Shown here in pieces: positions 33,052 through 43,922 of a stretch of 64,000 nucleotides of DNA; the stretch's first letter is position 1; each line of letters opens with the position of its first letter. This stretch comes from Pseudoneurospora amorphoporcata (Eukaryota; Ascomycota; Sordariomycetes; Sordariales; Sordariaceae). The notes beneath the pieces are model-generated. The model saw nothing but the letters and a program-made list of their open reading frames with translations. It was not told the DNA's origin and did not search any database. Location: contig MU859206.1 in the NCBI GenBank assembly GCA_033297205.1, positions 29,822 to 93,821 of the forward strand, written 5' to 3'. The translations under genes were made by a program, and so were the position numbers.

Positions 33052-34697
33052 CTAAATAGTCAAAAACACACTCCCCCCGACAATACTAATGGCCAAAATC
33101 GCCGTCACGATACCCGCGCCCACCCTATCCGCCGTGGTAATCGGCTTCAGCGCCGCCAGTCCTCCCCTGCTCGCCGGATCCGTCACGCCAGCTCCCGGAT
33201 CACCCTTGGACGTGCCACCATTCTTCTCTGTAGCGGGTCCCTTAACCGCCTTGCCCAGCCCCCTGTGCGTGAGGGTATACATGACGGCCGAAAGGGCGTT
33301 CATCTGCGCGCCGACGCCGGACCAGCCGTCGAACGGCTGCGTCCACTTGAAGCCGCACGCTGTTCCGTCGATGCCTCTGAAGCCTGGCTGGATACCGCCG
33401 GAATCAACTTGTGGTGCTGCTGCGCCGACGGGACCCGTGCAGGAAGCAGCAGCGGCGACGGCGGTGGAGCGGATCCAGGGTCTGATGCGCTCGTATGTGT
33501 AGGGGGCGACTTGCGAAGTTGACGAAAGCCACCGCAACAAATAGCCCTTGAAAGTCTGCTGGTCGATGTTGCACTGGTAGGGGTGACCGCGGTCCTCGAA
33601 GCCGGACTCGCAGTACCATTCCTTGATGATCTTGGTGTCATTGGTGAGGAACTTGGTCTCGATGGCGCCCAGAAGGCCGTCGACGCGCGTCTTCCATGTG
33701 TTTTGCTCCTCACCCGTGGTGACGTTGTACATGAAGGCGGCGCCCTGGAGGAAGACGCCGACGTTGTAGGACCAGACGTGCGGCCCGGAGTCGTTGCGGC
33801 ACACGTGCGTCGTCACGTCGAAGTGGGCGCCGTCCTTGACGTCGTACTCGTCCGTGATCAGGTTGATGGAGCGCTCCCACTCCCAGGTGCGCGTGGCCCA
33901 GTCGCCGTAGGAGCTGTTGCCGGTGAAGCGCGAGAGGCGCGCGCCCAGGTTGAAGAAGAGGCCGTTGGAGATACTGTTTGTGAGTCAGCATGACAACGCA
34001 AGAGAGGTCATTCTAGAATGACAGGACCACCGCACGCCCAGAACAAAGTATTAAGAGTCCTTCTCTCCCTCTTCCACTTACGAGTTCTTATAATCCTTGC
34101 CCGTTTGAAAGTCGTTGATAGCCCATCTGAGGCCTCCACCGCAGTTCACGTCGTCCCATCGCGATGCCATCTGGTTAAAAACGGCCTGGACAAGCGCCAG
34201 CCATTGCGGTTGGTCCTTAGGCGGATCGGGGAACGTGTCCTCGGCCGCCGTCATGGCCGTGAGAGTCCAGAAGCCTACGTCGTCGTTGGATGATGTTCGG
34301 GACTGGTTGGCGGGCATGAAATCTCGGGTGTCGGATGCTTGATGTACGATGGCTTGTGTCGTCACTTCCACGTAGGATGTGTCGCCCGTGATCCACCAAT
34401 AGTCGACCAATGCGCCAAACATCGCGCCTGCTTCCCACCAGTAGTAAGGGTCCGGCAAGTTTCCGGGTGTGTCGCCGGTCTGATTACCCGTGTAGTAACT
34501 CATCATTCCGTACGCTATCGTGGCGGCGGCATCCTTGACCGATTCTAGGGCAAGCGCCGTGTTAGTCGTCGCGTGCGCAAAACGAAAGGGAAGTTCGTTT
34601 GGGATCCCTTACGGTCATTGTCGATGTCCATCTGGATAGCCGTCGCAGACTGGGCGAACAGGCCCATCAGGCCAGCGGCCGCAACATTCCACCTCAT
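33052..34697 (-). CDS. GH76 Dfg5/Dcw1-type GPI-anchored mannosidase/transglycosidase
   Basis: Exons on the minus strand are 34613-34697, 34082-34544 and 33052-33973. Both introns have GTAAG donors, with CCTAG and AACAG acceptors, and the product is 489 residues. The signal peptide is MRWNVAAAGLMGLFAQSATA. The conserved GH76 core includes MMSYYTGNQ, PDPYYWWEAGAMFGALVDYW, NQSRTSSNDDVGFW with the two catalytic aspartates (near residue 118), CGGGLRW, ISNGLFFNLGARLSRFTGN and SGPHVWSYNVGVFLQGAAFMYN. A hydrophobic C-terminus (VGAGIVTAILAISIVGGSVFLTI) follows a Gly/Thr/Ala linker, as in a GPI signal. Dfg5/Dcw1 proteins are thought to transfer GPI-anchored wall proteins onto wall glycan by cutting alpha-1,6-mannosyl links at the GPI remnant. 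Annotators often call them mannan endo-1,6-alpha-mannosidase. Confidence 0.93.
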
Positions 34698-36568
34698 GGT
34701 GGAGAGAGCGAACCGAGAGAACGAGGGACGACTAAATCAAATAAAGCGTATAGCGAATGACGGGAAAGGCGCTTGAAACGAGGGACGATGAGCGAAAGCC
34801 TTCACGTAAGAAGTTGTGACCGCTGCCGTAAGCACAGAAGCGGCATACTCTTTTCACAGAGTATGTGTGCCGTTTAGTTAGAATAAAACCGTGAAAACAG
34901 GAGAGAAAATGAGACTAGCGAAAGTAGGAACTGGAATGACGACCACGATGAAAGGATGGAAGTTAGACGGTGCCAGCGAAAGGAAGCACTCCCAAACCAA
35001 GTTGCCCACCAACACTTTGCAGTCCAAAACAGCCAATACAATGCCGGTGGTCTCAAAGGCAACCCACCAGCCAGAATGGAACCAACGAAAAGAGAGAAAC
35101 ACCGACGGCCACGGCACCGTATGAGGACCAGCACTGGCAACAGGGAACCCCCAAGCGGCCAAAGAACCCTTGGCGAGCACTAGCTAGACGCCTGTGACAG
35201 TTTGATGAAAGGATACTGTGTACATGATAGTGTCACAACCACGGCTGGGGCTTGGGCTGTTGAGACGGTCTAGACGGGTACCTTTTGGAAGCTAGTTAGG
35301 AATGTAGAATAGTAACCAGACAGCCAGACCACGACAGACTGCTCATCCAGCAGGGTGATTCTGGTGAATGGGTTGAGGTCGTGGGATGCGGACAAGACTT
35401 TGAAAACAAGGAACGTTGGAAACAATAGCAACCCGAGCAATGCGACAACATAGCCACAGCTCGGGTTCGAACCTAGATTGGCCGAAATTGGGGTTGGCGA
35501 ACCAACACGATAAGGGCTCGTGTTGAGCCAAGCATTGGCAAAAATTGGCAGTATCGGCGAGTTGACAAAGGATCGAAGATCGAAACGCAAATCCTGAATA
35601 ACACAATCATTTCACTGATATGCGTTTTTTGATGCTCGATCTCATGTGGAAGGGAACTTCGCACGTGGCAAAGTAAAGCACCTCCAATGCTTCATCTGGA
35701 CAATTTGGAGTTCCAAATTGTCCACACTGTACGATTTGTTCGTGCTGTGTGTAAGCGCTTGAGCGATGGCCTCTCTCCCCAAAAAAGTGACCCTGTAATT
35801 TCGAATGCTCACTCGTCGCAAGTCTCCGGATGTGCCGCTTGTTTAGGCTTGGGCTAACCTCGTTTCGTGATTTGCGTACTTGGCGAGGCAAGGGAATCCG
35901 AGACTTGAACTGGGTTTTAACAGGAGAACAATGTGGAAGTCGTGCTTTTTCGTCCTTACTCATGACCGTGCAGGAATCCAAGAGGGTGGGTGAAACATCA
36001 AAGTATCAAGTTCAGACCTCCCTCGCCCCCAGTGTGTGGAAACCCCTGAACCGTGCAGATGTGTCAAACACCTGGGTTGTGTTAGTGACGGGATGTTAGC
36101 ACGAGGGCTAGAACACGTCCTCAAGATTTGTGCAAACAGAGACTCACGTAGTAAATTCTCAAGCACAACCTGAAACGTATTCATGACATACTAGAAGTCC
36201 CATAGCAAATGTCAGTCGTCGACAGCCTGTCAATATAGGTCAGTGGTCCTCCAAAAAACCGCGATCCTTGTAACGCCCTGTGAGGCAGTCTTATTAACTT
36301 CTGCCAAGACCGGACGACCCGGATCGGACCAAAGCTAGGCCAAGGGTCACCTGGCGACTAGCTTCGATTGCAATGCTGCATGCGATTCATCACCTCAACC
36401 TCATGATGTAATCCATGTGATTTGTATTGTTGATAAGCCGTCCTAGTTGATGTCTTTTGATCTTGATCTGTGAATTGTTTTCAATTCGTCGAGGCCGTAA
36501 CACAAGGTACCACGCTTCTGTGTCAAGAGTACCGTATATCCTCAAGAGACATCATCCCTTCTATCTCT
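34698..36568. other. Intergenic region, about 1.9 kb
   Basis: This lies upstream of the GH76 gene and downstream of the histone chaperone gene. Open frames are short and have no recognisable content. A TTCGAAC word near 35467 and a TTGAACT word near 35908 mimic tRNA B boxes but lack the rest of a tRNA fold. Confidence 0.4.
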
Positions 36569-37706
36569 TTACGCCTTGCGCTTCTTGGCCGGCCTGGCGT
36601 CGGCATCGTCGTCCTCGTCCTCCTCTTCAGCATCCTCGTCGTCGTCATCTTCAAAGTCGTCGTCGCTCGCCAACTCCTGTTCTTGCGCTTGGGCTGCGAT
36701 GTGTTAGCAGAAATCTATCAACAAGGAGTGATGTACAAAATGTTTCTTACTGAAGTACTTGATAGCACCGGGCCACAGGTCGTCTGAGAGAGCAAGCGCA
36801 AGGCTATCGCCATCCGGGAAGATCTCCAACTCGATCTCATCCTCCTCCTCTTCATCTTCCTCGTCGTCTTCCTCCTCTTCCTCCTTCTGGCTCTTACCAG
36901 CCTCTGCGGCAGCCTTTCTGGCTTGTCGCTTTGCTTGGAGTTGCTCAATGGCAAGTTCGCTCTCTTTGGCAGATACTCTCCTGCCCCTATAGCCGAACCA
37001 GGCAAAGAAGCTGAGGCCTCCGAGCCCAATCTTTTCGATCTGGTCCCTGAGCTCCTTTTGCTTGTCCGTGAAGTTCTCGCCTTTGACGGTCGACCAATGC
37101 TTGTCATCAGCCTTCTCCTCTTCCCAGACGGCGTTGACCAAGCCGAGCAGGCCACTCGTAAGGTCCTTGCCCTTCTTCCACTTGATGTTCACCGGCTCGC
37201 TGACCAAGCCTGTCCAGCCGCCCTTGCTCCTGCGCGACCAGAACTTCTTCTCCAACACCTTGTCCTCGAAGTACTCGTTTTCGGCAAATTCAAAGCGGAA
37301 GAGGACGCTACGGGGGTCCCCGGAGCCACCATTCTCGATTTCGAAGTGGGAGACGGAGAAAGAGGTGAGGGTCGAGAGCAAGAGAGCGGAGTCTTGAGGT
37401 TGGATGTACTCGTCAATGTCTTGGGGCGCCTGCTCGAAAACCAAGGGCCAGAAGTTGGGGATCTGGGCTACGACCTTCTCGCGCTTCTCGTAGAGGGGGC
37501 GGGACAGCTGGACCTGCTGACGAACTTTGAAATGAGACAAGTTAGTGATGAGTAATACCCAAACAAAAGGAAACGACGAAGATGATGGGAAGACATGGAA
37601 CACGTAGAAAGGCTGACTTACTGATCTCAGTCTCGACATCCTCGAACTCGATCTCGAGGTCGCGCAATTCCTCATAAGTAACGGAGGTTTCTGCCGGGGA
37701 AGCCAT
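36569..37706 (-). CDS. NAP-family histone chaperone, SET/Vps75 type
   Basis: Exons on the minus strand are 37622-37706, 36751-37524 and 36569-36693. Introns are 97 and 57 nt with GTAAG donors and phase 1, and the product is 327 residues. The N-terminal long helix (YEELRDLEIEFEDVETEIIRQQVQLSRPLYEKRE) and the NAP earmuff core are visible: IPNFWPLVFEQAP, a SVSHFEIENGG strand, RFEFAENEYFEDKVLEKKFW, NIKWKKGKDLT, SFFAWFGY and the closing DDLWPGAIKYF. Compared with human SET there is a Lys/Glu/Asp insert before the closing segment. The C-terminal exon is an acidic tail ending in PAKKRKA, a basic nuclear signal. Proteins of this type bind H3-H4 or H2A-H2B. Vps75 also stimulates the acetyltransferase Rtt109, which is a plausible but unproven partner here. 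Confidence 0.9.
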
Positions 37707-38612
37707 GTTGCTAGCTGAGGTCGTGCTTGGAGTTTGACGCGTGAAATTCTGAGACGTTACTGCCACCAAAAAGATGAAAGAGTGAACGCGTGAAGAAGTC
37801 GTGCCTCGAAGAAAAAAAAAAGTTGTAGTTGCCTTCCGTCGATCGCCTAGTCCTATTTCATGCTTCGGCAGGCACCTTCTGTGACGCGGGTACCTAGGTA
37901 CCTTTGCGGTTCACTGCGGGGTTGCACATTACTGTAGCTCGAAATTAAGGTCGGGTAGGTAGGTAGGTAGCTTCGTCAGTGGGCAGTGGAGGTCCATCTG
38001 ATAACCCCACCGCTCAGCCGTGTAACCGTTCCACTGGGTTTTGGTCCAGGGGTACTGCAGCTCGCTGAACCGAGCTCGAATGGGCTGACGATCAATTTCC
38101 ACAGCGCAGTCTGTTAGCGGCCGCCAGTGGTGTCCCCCCACATCTGACATGAACCTCAGGTTCGTCTGGTCTTGATCACCTCAACGACGACATAGGACGA
38201 CATAGGCTTCGGCAGCCGAGAGGCATACCCCGAACCCCCCCGAAAACCAACCGCAATGTAGGTGTTCCGGGTTTGTTGTCCGAGCTGCCTTCCACCAGAG
38301 GGCTTCAGAGCAAGTTGGGATGACGAGGCGGATTGAGATGGGCACCTAATTAACGCCTTTAAGTCGGAAAGCACCTAATCTTACTGCCGAGCAAGGTCCT
38401 TCTTGCACTCCAGATACATGACGACTTCATACAAACTCGCGACTGCCAATTCAACTGCATCGACCAAGATACCCACTGACGACTTTGTGTTATGCGGATA
38501 CAGGTAGAAGTGTGTGGTTGGTGATGATGAGAGTGCCTTCCTCTCGAGTGTTCGTAGTGGGCGTCGTGTTTGAAGCGGAAGGAGCGCGAAGGGCATCTCA
38601 GGCAGCCACACC

Positions 38613-38638
38613 TTTTTTTTTTTTTTTTTTTTTTTTTT
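38613..38638. repeat. Poly(T) tract, 26 nt
   Basis: This is an uninterrupted T run (A on the minus strand). There is no flanking element or target-site duplication that would mark a retroposed copy. Confidence 0.9.
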
Positions 38639-39855
38639 CCATCTTCCACAAACCTTACCTTTAGGTTTTTCTTCCCACTCGTTCTTCGTTGTATGCTCTT
38701 TCGGCTTTACCCGTTCAAGCTCAGCTTCTTTGAACACACGCACTTTCTCCTGATGCGCACTGCAAGGCACACAAACTCTTTCCAACCCTCTCCGAATATC
38801 AGGTCAACCTGTCGCAATTACTCGCTCGTTGAGGTGGTCAGACGGTCGTTCTGACAATTAACCTCTTCACCCGACGACATGCCGTGCCTCTCGGCGCTGA
38901 ATCGGCTTGATGGGCCATGATTAACTCGGCGGCTCTGTCACAACTCCCGGCCCAAGCGGTACCTGCAGCAGTCACTGCTGACAGCTTCCGAGATTAAACC
39001 TTATCAGATTTACGTGAAGGACGCATGGCAGAACGCTAGAGCATTAGCAGCGTCTTTTCATCCCGCCTTATGTCTTGTCAACAAACTGCCGAAGACAGAT
39101 TTTTCTTATCTCCAACCTGGACGGGCTCCCCAGTGTCGACAATGCAACAGTGCAGTAGCAACGTGCTTTGGGCCTTTGGCATCGACATTCTCCAACCTCG
39201 TCTCTTATCTCCTGCCAAAATGGATGTCCGAAGTCGGGCTCGTATTCATGGAGCACCTCCAGTGTCGCGGCTAGGTTCGGGGGGCGTCTGTTCACACCTT
39301 CTGAAGACGTCGCTAGTCTGCAGATCCGATTCCTTTGTCCAGTCGGGCTCGGGCCTTGATTTTCTGTCAACAGATTTCACCGTCCCAGCCCACATGACTG
39401 GTTTATTTTCAACCTCCTTCGCGTTAACCTTCTGTAGCCATCAATTTTTGGTGACCGGTCTTCTCAAGAGTCATCACACGTCGTCGAGCTGGCATCTAGG
39501 CTTTCTCGAAGAGTTTGGGTGAAGTTGAGATCCTTCCCCGGTGTCTCACTCTGCCACCTGCTTCGAGTTTGACCTTGACCAGGTAGTTTTGGTGCGCTGT
39601 TCGATCCCGAGACCGCTTCTTTTTCTGGGAGCTTCCAGACCGTCATCTCCTTAATACTGTTTGCTCATATTGGACCGAACCATCTGGATTGTGTCACCGC
39701 CTCTATTGCTTGTCTTCATTGAAAGAGTCGTGTGGTTATTGTTCTGTTGGGTGGAGGTGTGATGCTGGTGAATAGGCCTGGAATTGGACTAACAAGACCT
39801 TATTAGGGTTGGATTATCGACCGAGGTCTCTCCGGTCATTGGTGCGTCAAGTTTC

Positions 39856-39875
39856 TTTTTTTTTTTTTTTTTTTT
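39856..39875. repeat. Poly(T) tract, 20 nt, upstream of asparaginase gene
   Basis: This uninterrupted T run lies about 115 bp before the asparaginase ATG. Poly(dA:dT) runs of this kind often sit in nucleosome-depleted fungal promoters, so a promoter role is a reasonable inference. Confidence 0.85.
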
Positions 39876-39989
39876 CCAATATAAATCCGAAGGGAGCCAG
39901 TGGCGCGAACTCGACTACTTCAGAAGTTTCCCAAAAGTCGAACAACAAGAGAAAGTACCAAACTCGACAAGTAACGCCCTATCGACACC

Positions 39990-41883
39990 ATGGGTCAGGT
40001 TTCGTTCATGGAGGGGAATAAACCCGAGGCTCACTACCCCGAGTCGAGGGTGCTCATCATCATGACAGGCGGTACAATATGCATGCAACCGTCTGCAGAT
40101 GGTCTGGTTCCTATGACGGGCTTCTTGAAGAACGCTATGGCTCCTCGCCCTTCGTTCAACGATCATACCGCTCCGAATGGTAAGTTGATTGAGCATCTGT
40201 ACTGGAAGCCCTTACTGACCAAGTGTAGTTCAGCTTCGAGCATACAAGAACGGGGTCAAATTGACGTTGGACAGCCTGAGAACACCAGTCAGCGCATATT
40301 CTCGGCATATCCGATATGGCATCCTTGAGTTTGCTCCATTGCTTGACTCAAGCTCCATTTCTTCCATGGGATGGACCGAGATCGCACTTACCATCAAGGA
40401 GAACTATCACTTGTTCGACGGCTTTGTGGTATTGCACGGAACCGATTCCCTGGCGTACACCGCATCAGCCCTTTCCTTCATGATGTCGGATCTGGGAAAG
40501 CCCGTCATTCTGACAGGATCACAGGCCTCCATCTTTGCCCTCCAATCTGACGCAGTTGACAACCTTCTCGGCTCGCTCATCATTGCCGGGACGTTCGTTA
40601 TCCCCGAGGTCTGCTTATTCTTTCACCACACCTTGTACCGCGGCAACAGGACGACCAAGGTATCGGCTTCCTCCTTCGAGGCATTCGCCAGTCCTAACTG
40701 CGATCCGCTGGCCAAGGTCACAAGCTTGGGGGTGGATGTTCACTGGGCGTTGATACGACGGCCCACTCGAATTGCCGAATTCCAAGTGACAAAGTACCTC
40801 GACACCGCACATGTGGCCTGTTTGCGTATCTTTCCCGGAATCAAACCTGAGATGGTCGATTCCGTTCTAAGAGTCCCAAACCTCCGTGGCTTGATTCTTG
40901 AGACGTTCGGCATGGGCAACGCACCTGGAGGCGTTGATGGCAGTCTGACCAAGATCATCAAAGAAGCAATCGACCGTGGTATTGTCATTGTCAACGTGAG
41001 CCAGTGCACAAACGGCTTCGTCTCGCCACTCTATGCGCCCGGAACTGTACTGGGAAGAGCAGGCGTGATATTTGGCCATGATTTGACTACAGAGGCGGCT
41101 CTGACGAAGCTATCATACCTTCTGGCACTGCCAGACCTCACCTATTCTGAGGTTACGGCACAGATGTCGCATTCGCTACGGGGGGAGATGACCGAAATGG
41201 CATTGCCCTCTTTCTCACACCCTGCAGGGAGCATCGATTCGGCTATGGCACGGTTGCCTGCTGCAGGTATGTACAAGGCTCCTTCAAAATACTACTTTGG
41301 ACATCAACTAACATGATCAGACGCCGCTTTCACGGCTCTTGGCTACGCCATACGCAACGGCGAGCTACGGACTGTTCGCGAAATCCTCGAGGGTGACGAG
41401 TTTAACCATCAGCTACTTAAGAGGGCTGATTACGTCGGCAACACCCCCGTTCATCTTGCCGCAGTTGGGCCCAATCCAGATATCCTTCATGAGTTGCTGA
41501 CTCGTGGTGCTAGTGTACATCCACGTAATCATGCAAACCACACACCCCTTTATCTTGCAGAAAAGATGGGTAACGTGGGGACCATGAAGCTGCTGAGGGA
41601 GGCTGGGGCGCACTTGTGGAGGACAGAGCCGCATTCAGGCAACGCATCCGAAGCAGGGGACCTGGCGAACACGACGGATGTTGCTTCAGTTGGTGCCGCA
41701 GAAGATGAGGAGGAGGTGGGGGACGCTGCTGGACGCAGGTTCGACGAAAGGGAGCAAAAGACCGTTGATCAGGTGGCAGATACGGTGTCTGCTCGGCGCG
41801 GATTGGATAAGAGTAGTCTGGTTACAGACGAGTCTTTGGTCCATGGGCTGAAGAAAGTGGATATTGGCAAGTTTGTCAATTAG
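39990..41883 (+). CDS. L-asparaginase with C-terminal ankyrin repeats
   Basis: This is a cytosolic type I-like asparaginase (asparagine to aspartate plus ammonia) fused to ankyrin repeats, the architecture of animal ASPG. Exons are 39990-40179, 40229-41266 and 41321-41883. The two introns are 49 and 54 nt, both phase 1, and the second has a clear CTAAC branch site. The product is 596 residues. The first catalytic threonine motif is MTGGTI (residues 25-30). The second, LHGTDSLAYTASALSFM, is near 133-149, followed by PVILTGSQ. Later conserved parts are GLILETFGMGNAP and VNVSQCTNGFVSPLYAPG. Ankyrin repeats start after the second intron, with TALGYAIRNGELRTVREIL, GNTPVHLAAVG and NHTPLYLAEKMGNVGTMKLLREAGAHL. 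An acidic Ala/Asp/Glu-rich tail ends the protein. Length and domain order fit the family well. Confidence 0.93.
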
Positions 41884-43922
41884 ACCTGGGTGGCTTTGGA
41901 CTGCGAGAAGAGCAAGAAAGGGAACATGCGGGATGGGATACGAAACATATGAAGCACCAAATACATATTCTAGAAGGTGGTATATCCTTTCTTAACAAAC
42001 GTCCCTGGCTAAGCCTGGCTAAAGTGCATTTAGGCTCAGAAAGACCGCCCAACACAAGTCGACGTGTTCAACGCCAACTGGGGACACTGTACACCCGTGT
42101 GTCCTTGCACCATTGAGCATGCTGTTGGGTAGGTTCATAAGCTAGGATTCAAGATAACAGCTCAGATTGAAGTAGGACTTATTACACCCTGTTGAGTGAT
42201 CGCGGAGCTTGCATACATGCTATACGTAGGCGTAAGGCCAAGATATGACGATAATCAATGGCTAATCACAATGCTTCAAACAAGAAGTTCTGAGTCTATC
42301 ACCCCATGATATCGCTTCTTCGTCGCCGAGTTTCCCCTTTGGTGAATCACAGCGCGATAATGCTGGGTAATCAAAATTATGTGAAGTATTCTGCAGAACA
42401 AAAACGGCGGGAGGAGAACGAAGTTGACATTCATTTTGAGCCTCAATTCAGTGTTACATGAACCGGTTTGAAACACCCTTGCGACTTACACACGATATTT
42501 AACTAGAAGGGGCTATTATTGAATGGTTCGCTTCGGAGTCCTTTGATGTTCTTCCAGCCGCAAAGCCAACCTCCCCATCAACAAACTCGACTTGCAGCTT
42601 GAGGCTCTGCGAAATAAGTGCCAGATGTAGGTTCCTGGCACCTATCTCGACCAAACGTGAGCCAATACGAGAGCTGAGGCTCTCGTCACAAGCGAGCAAC
42701 CGTTCATTGATGTGACTACCTGGTAGCGCGGGGTAGTAACGAACGTATCACTCTTGAGTCTTAGGCAGACTAGGATTGGAGCTGTCCGCCGGCCCTGTGA
42801 TATGTCATTCAAGGAGCAACTGCATTGGTTCGGCAAACTTCCCAGGCTGATCCGTGTACACAAAAGCAAGCCTCATACAAGACAAGCATCTTTACCATGA
42901 AGTACCGGGGCATCGTGGAACCTCTCGCAGAGTCAAGGGAAATATCGGGTCCCGGACCTGAGGGACCGATACTCACAAAAAAATCGTTGTTGGACTTGGT
43001 CTTATTCAATGTGAAAAGGCAGAATCACTCGAGCAGAGACCAAGAGGAAACTACGTCTCACACGGTTTTCCTTCAGGTCCGTATCTTCACTCTACCTCCG
43101 GCTGCCTACTTGCGGTCATCTTCTCGACGGGCCTTTTCACGGGAAACTGGTCCCGCTTATAGACCGGGCTAGGCTCCCCATCTCTTCGGGAACGAGCTGA
43201 TAACGGAACTTTCCAGTTCCGACAAATGAGGAAATACGGCAACATGTATAAGGGGCAAAAAGTGTGGTGGATAGCGACAGAAGCTGCAGGATAGCTGCCT
43301 TTCTATGCTGAGCTACCTTGTAGGTTGGATACCTGAACACCAGGAATCCGACTTTGCCGGGGTGAGGCGAGCAGCTGCTTTATCTGATGTTTGTCAGTCG
43401 GTGCGTCCTACATTTCCCTTTCCTTGGTTGCTCGCTTTGGGCTTTCGGGTACATCAACACAAACAGTAGTACACATTTGTTGTTGTGGAACTTCAAATGT
43501 GAAGAGAGCGTTGAACAGAAGTTGAAGGATAGCCCACTATTCTTCTACCTCGCACGGTACCGCATAACTGGTAACAGAAGGTTGGGTGGGAGATGGATGC
43601 TCCCCTCCCACGCTCCCCTTGATCGTTACAATAACTGCCATCCTGCATGACATATGGACTACCTACCTATAGAAGGCCTGCCGGCAAGGCTGAATATCTA
43701 CTCCCGCTCCTCTCTTTCGGGAATCAAGTTTCGGCGGATCAACTTTCAGCTCCCCCTGGCATCACGAGGCGTCTAGCCATAGATCAGCAAAGGAGGAGGT
43801 ATAAGTTCACTAACCCCCAACGCCTCCATGACATCTTCTGACGTACTATATCGTCCATCACTGCATACATCCCCATTACGTTAGCCATCTTATCGCCCTC
43901 CTTCCAGTAATAACAGGTCAAG
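41884..43922. other. Intergenic region, about 2.0 kb
   Basis: This is the 3' flank of the asparaginase gene and the upstream region of the Bcs1-like gene. Open frames are short and unrecognised. The last 150 bp before the ATG at 43923 are C/T/A-rich, like a leader. Confidence 0.4.

Larger units (their letters stand above)
37707..39989. other. Intergenic region with poly(T) tracts, about 2.3 kb
   Basis: Two long T runs (38613-38638 and 39856-39875) and a (GTAG)n run near 37953-37970 are visible. A minus-strand frame of 134 codons at 38381-38785 contains a poly-Lys stretch created by the first T run and is not convincing as a gene. Nothing else resembles a gene. Confidence 0.4.

Noticed and set aside
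35450..35490. TTCGAACC word resembling a tRNA B box
   Set aside because: On either strand the T-arm pairs poorly and no A box or acceptor stem lies at the right distance.
35880..35930. Second tRNA-like B box (AGTTCAAGTCT on the minus strand)
   Set aside because: There is no matching A box, anticodon arm or acceptor stem upstream.
38381..38785. Minus-strand frame of 134 codons with a poly-Lys run
   Set aside because: The Lys run comes from a poly(T) tract. The rest does not resemble a known protein and no splice partners were seen.
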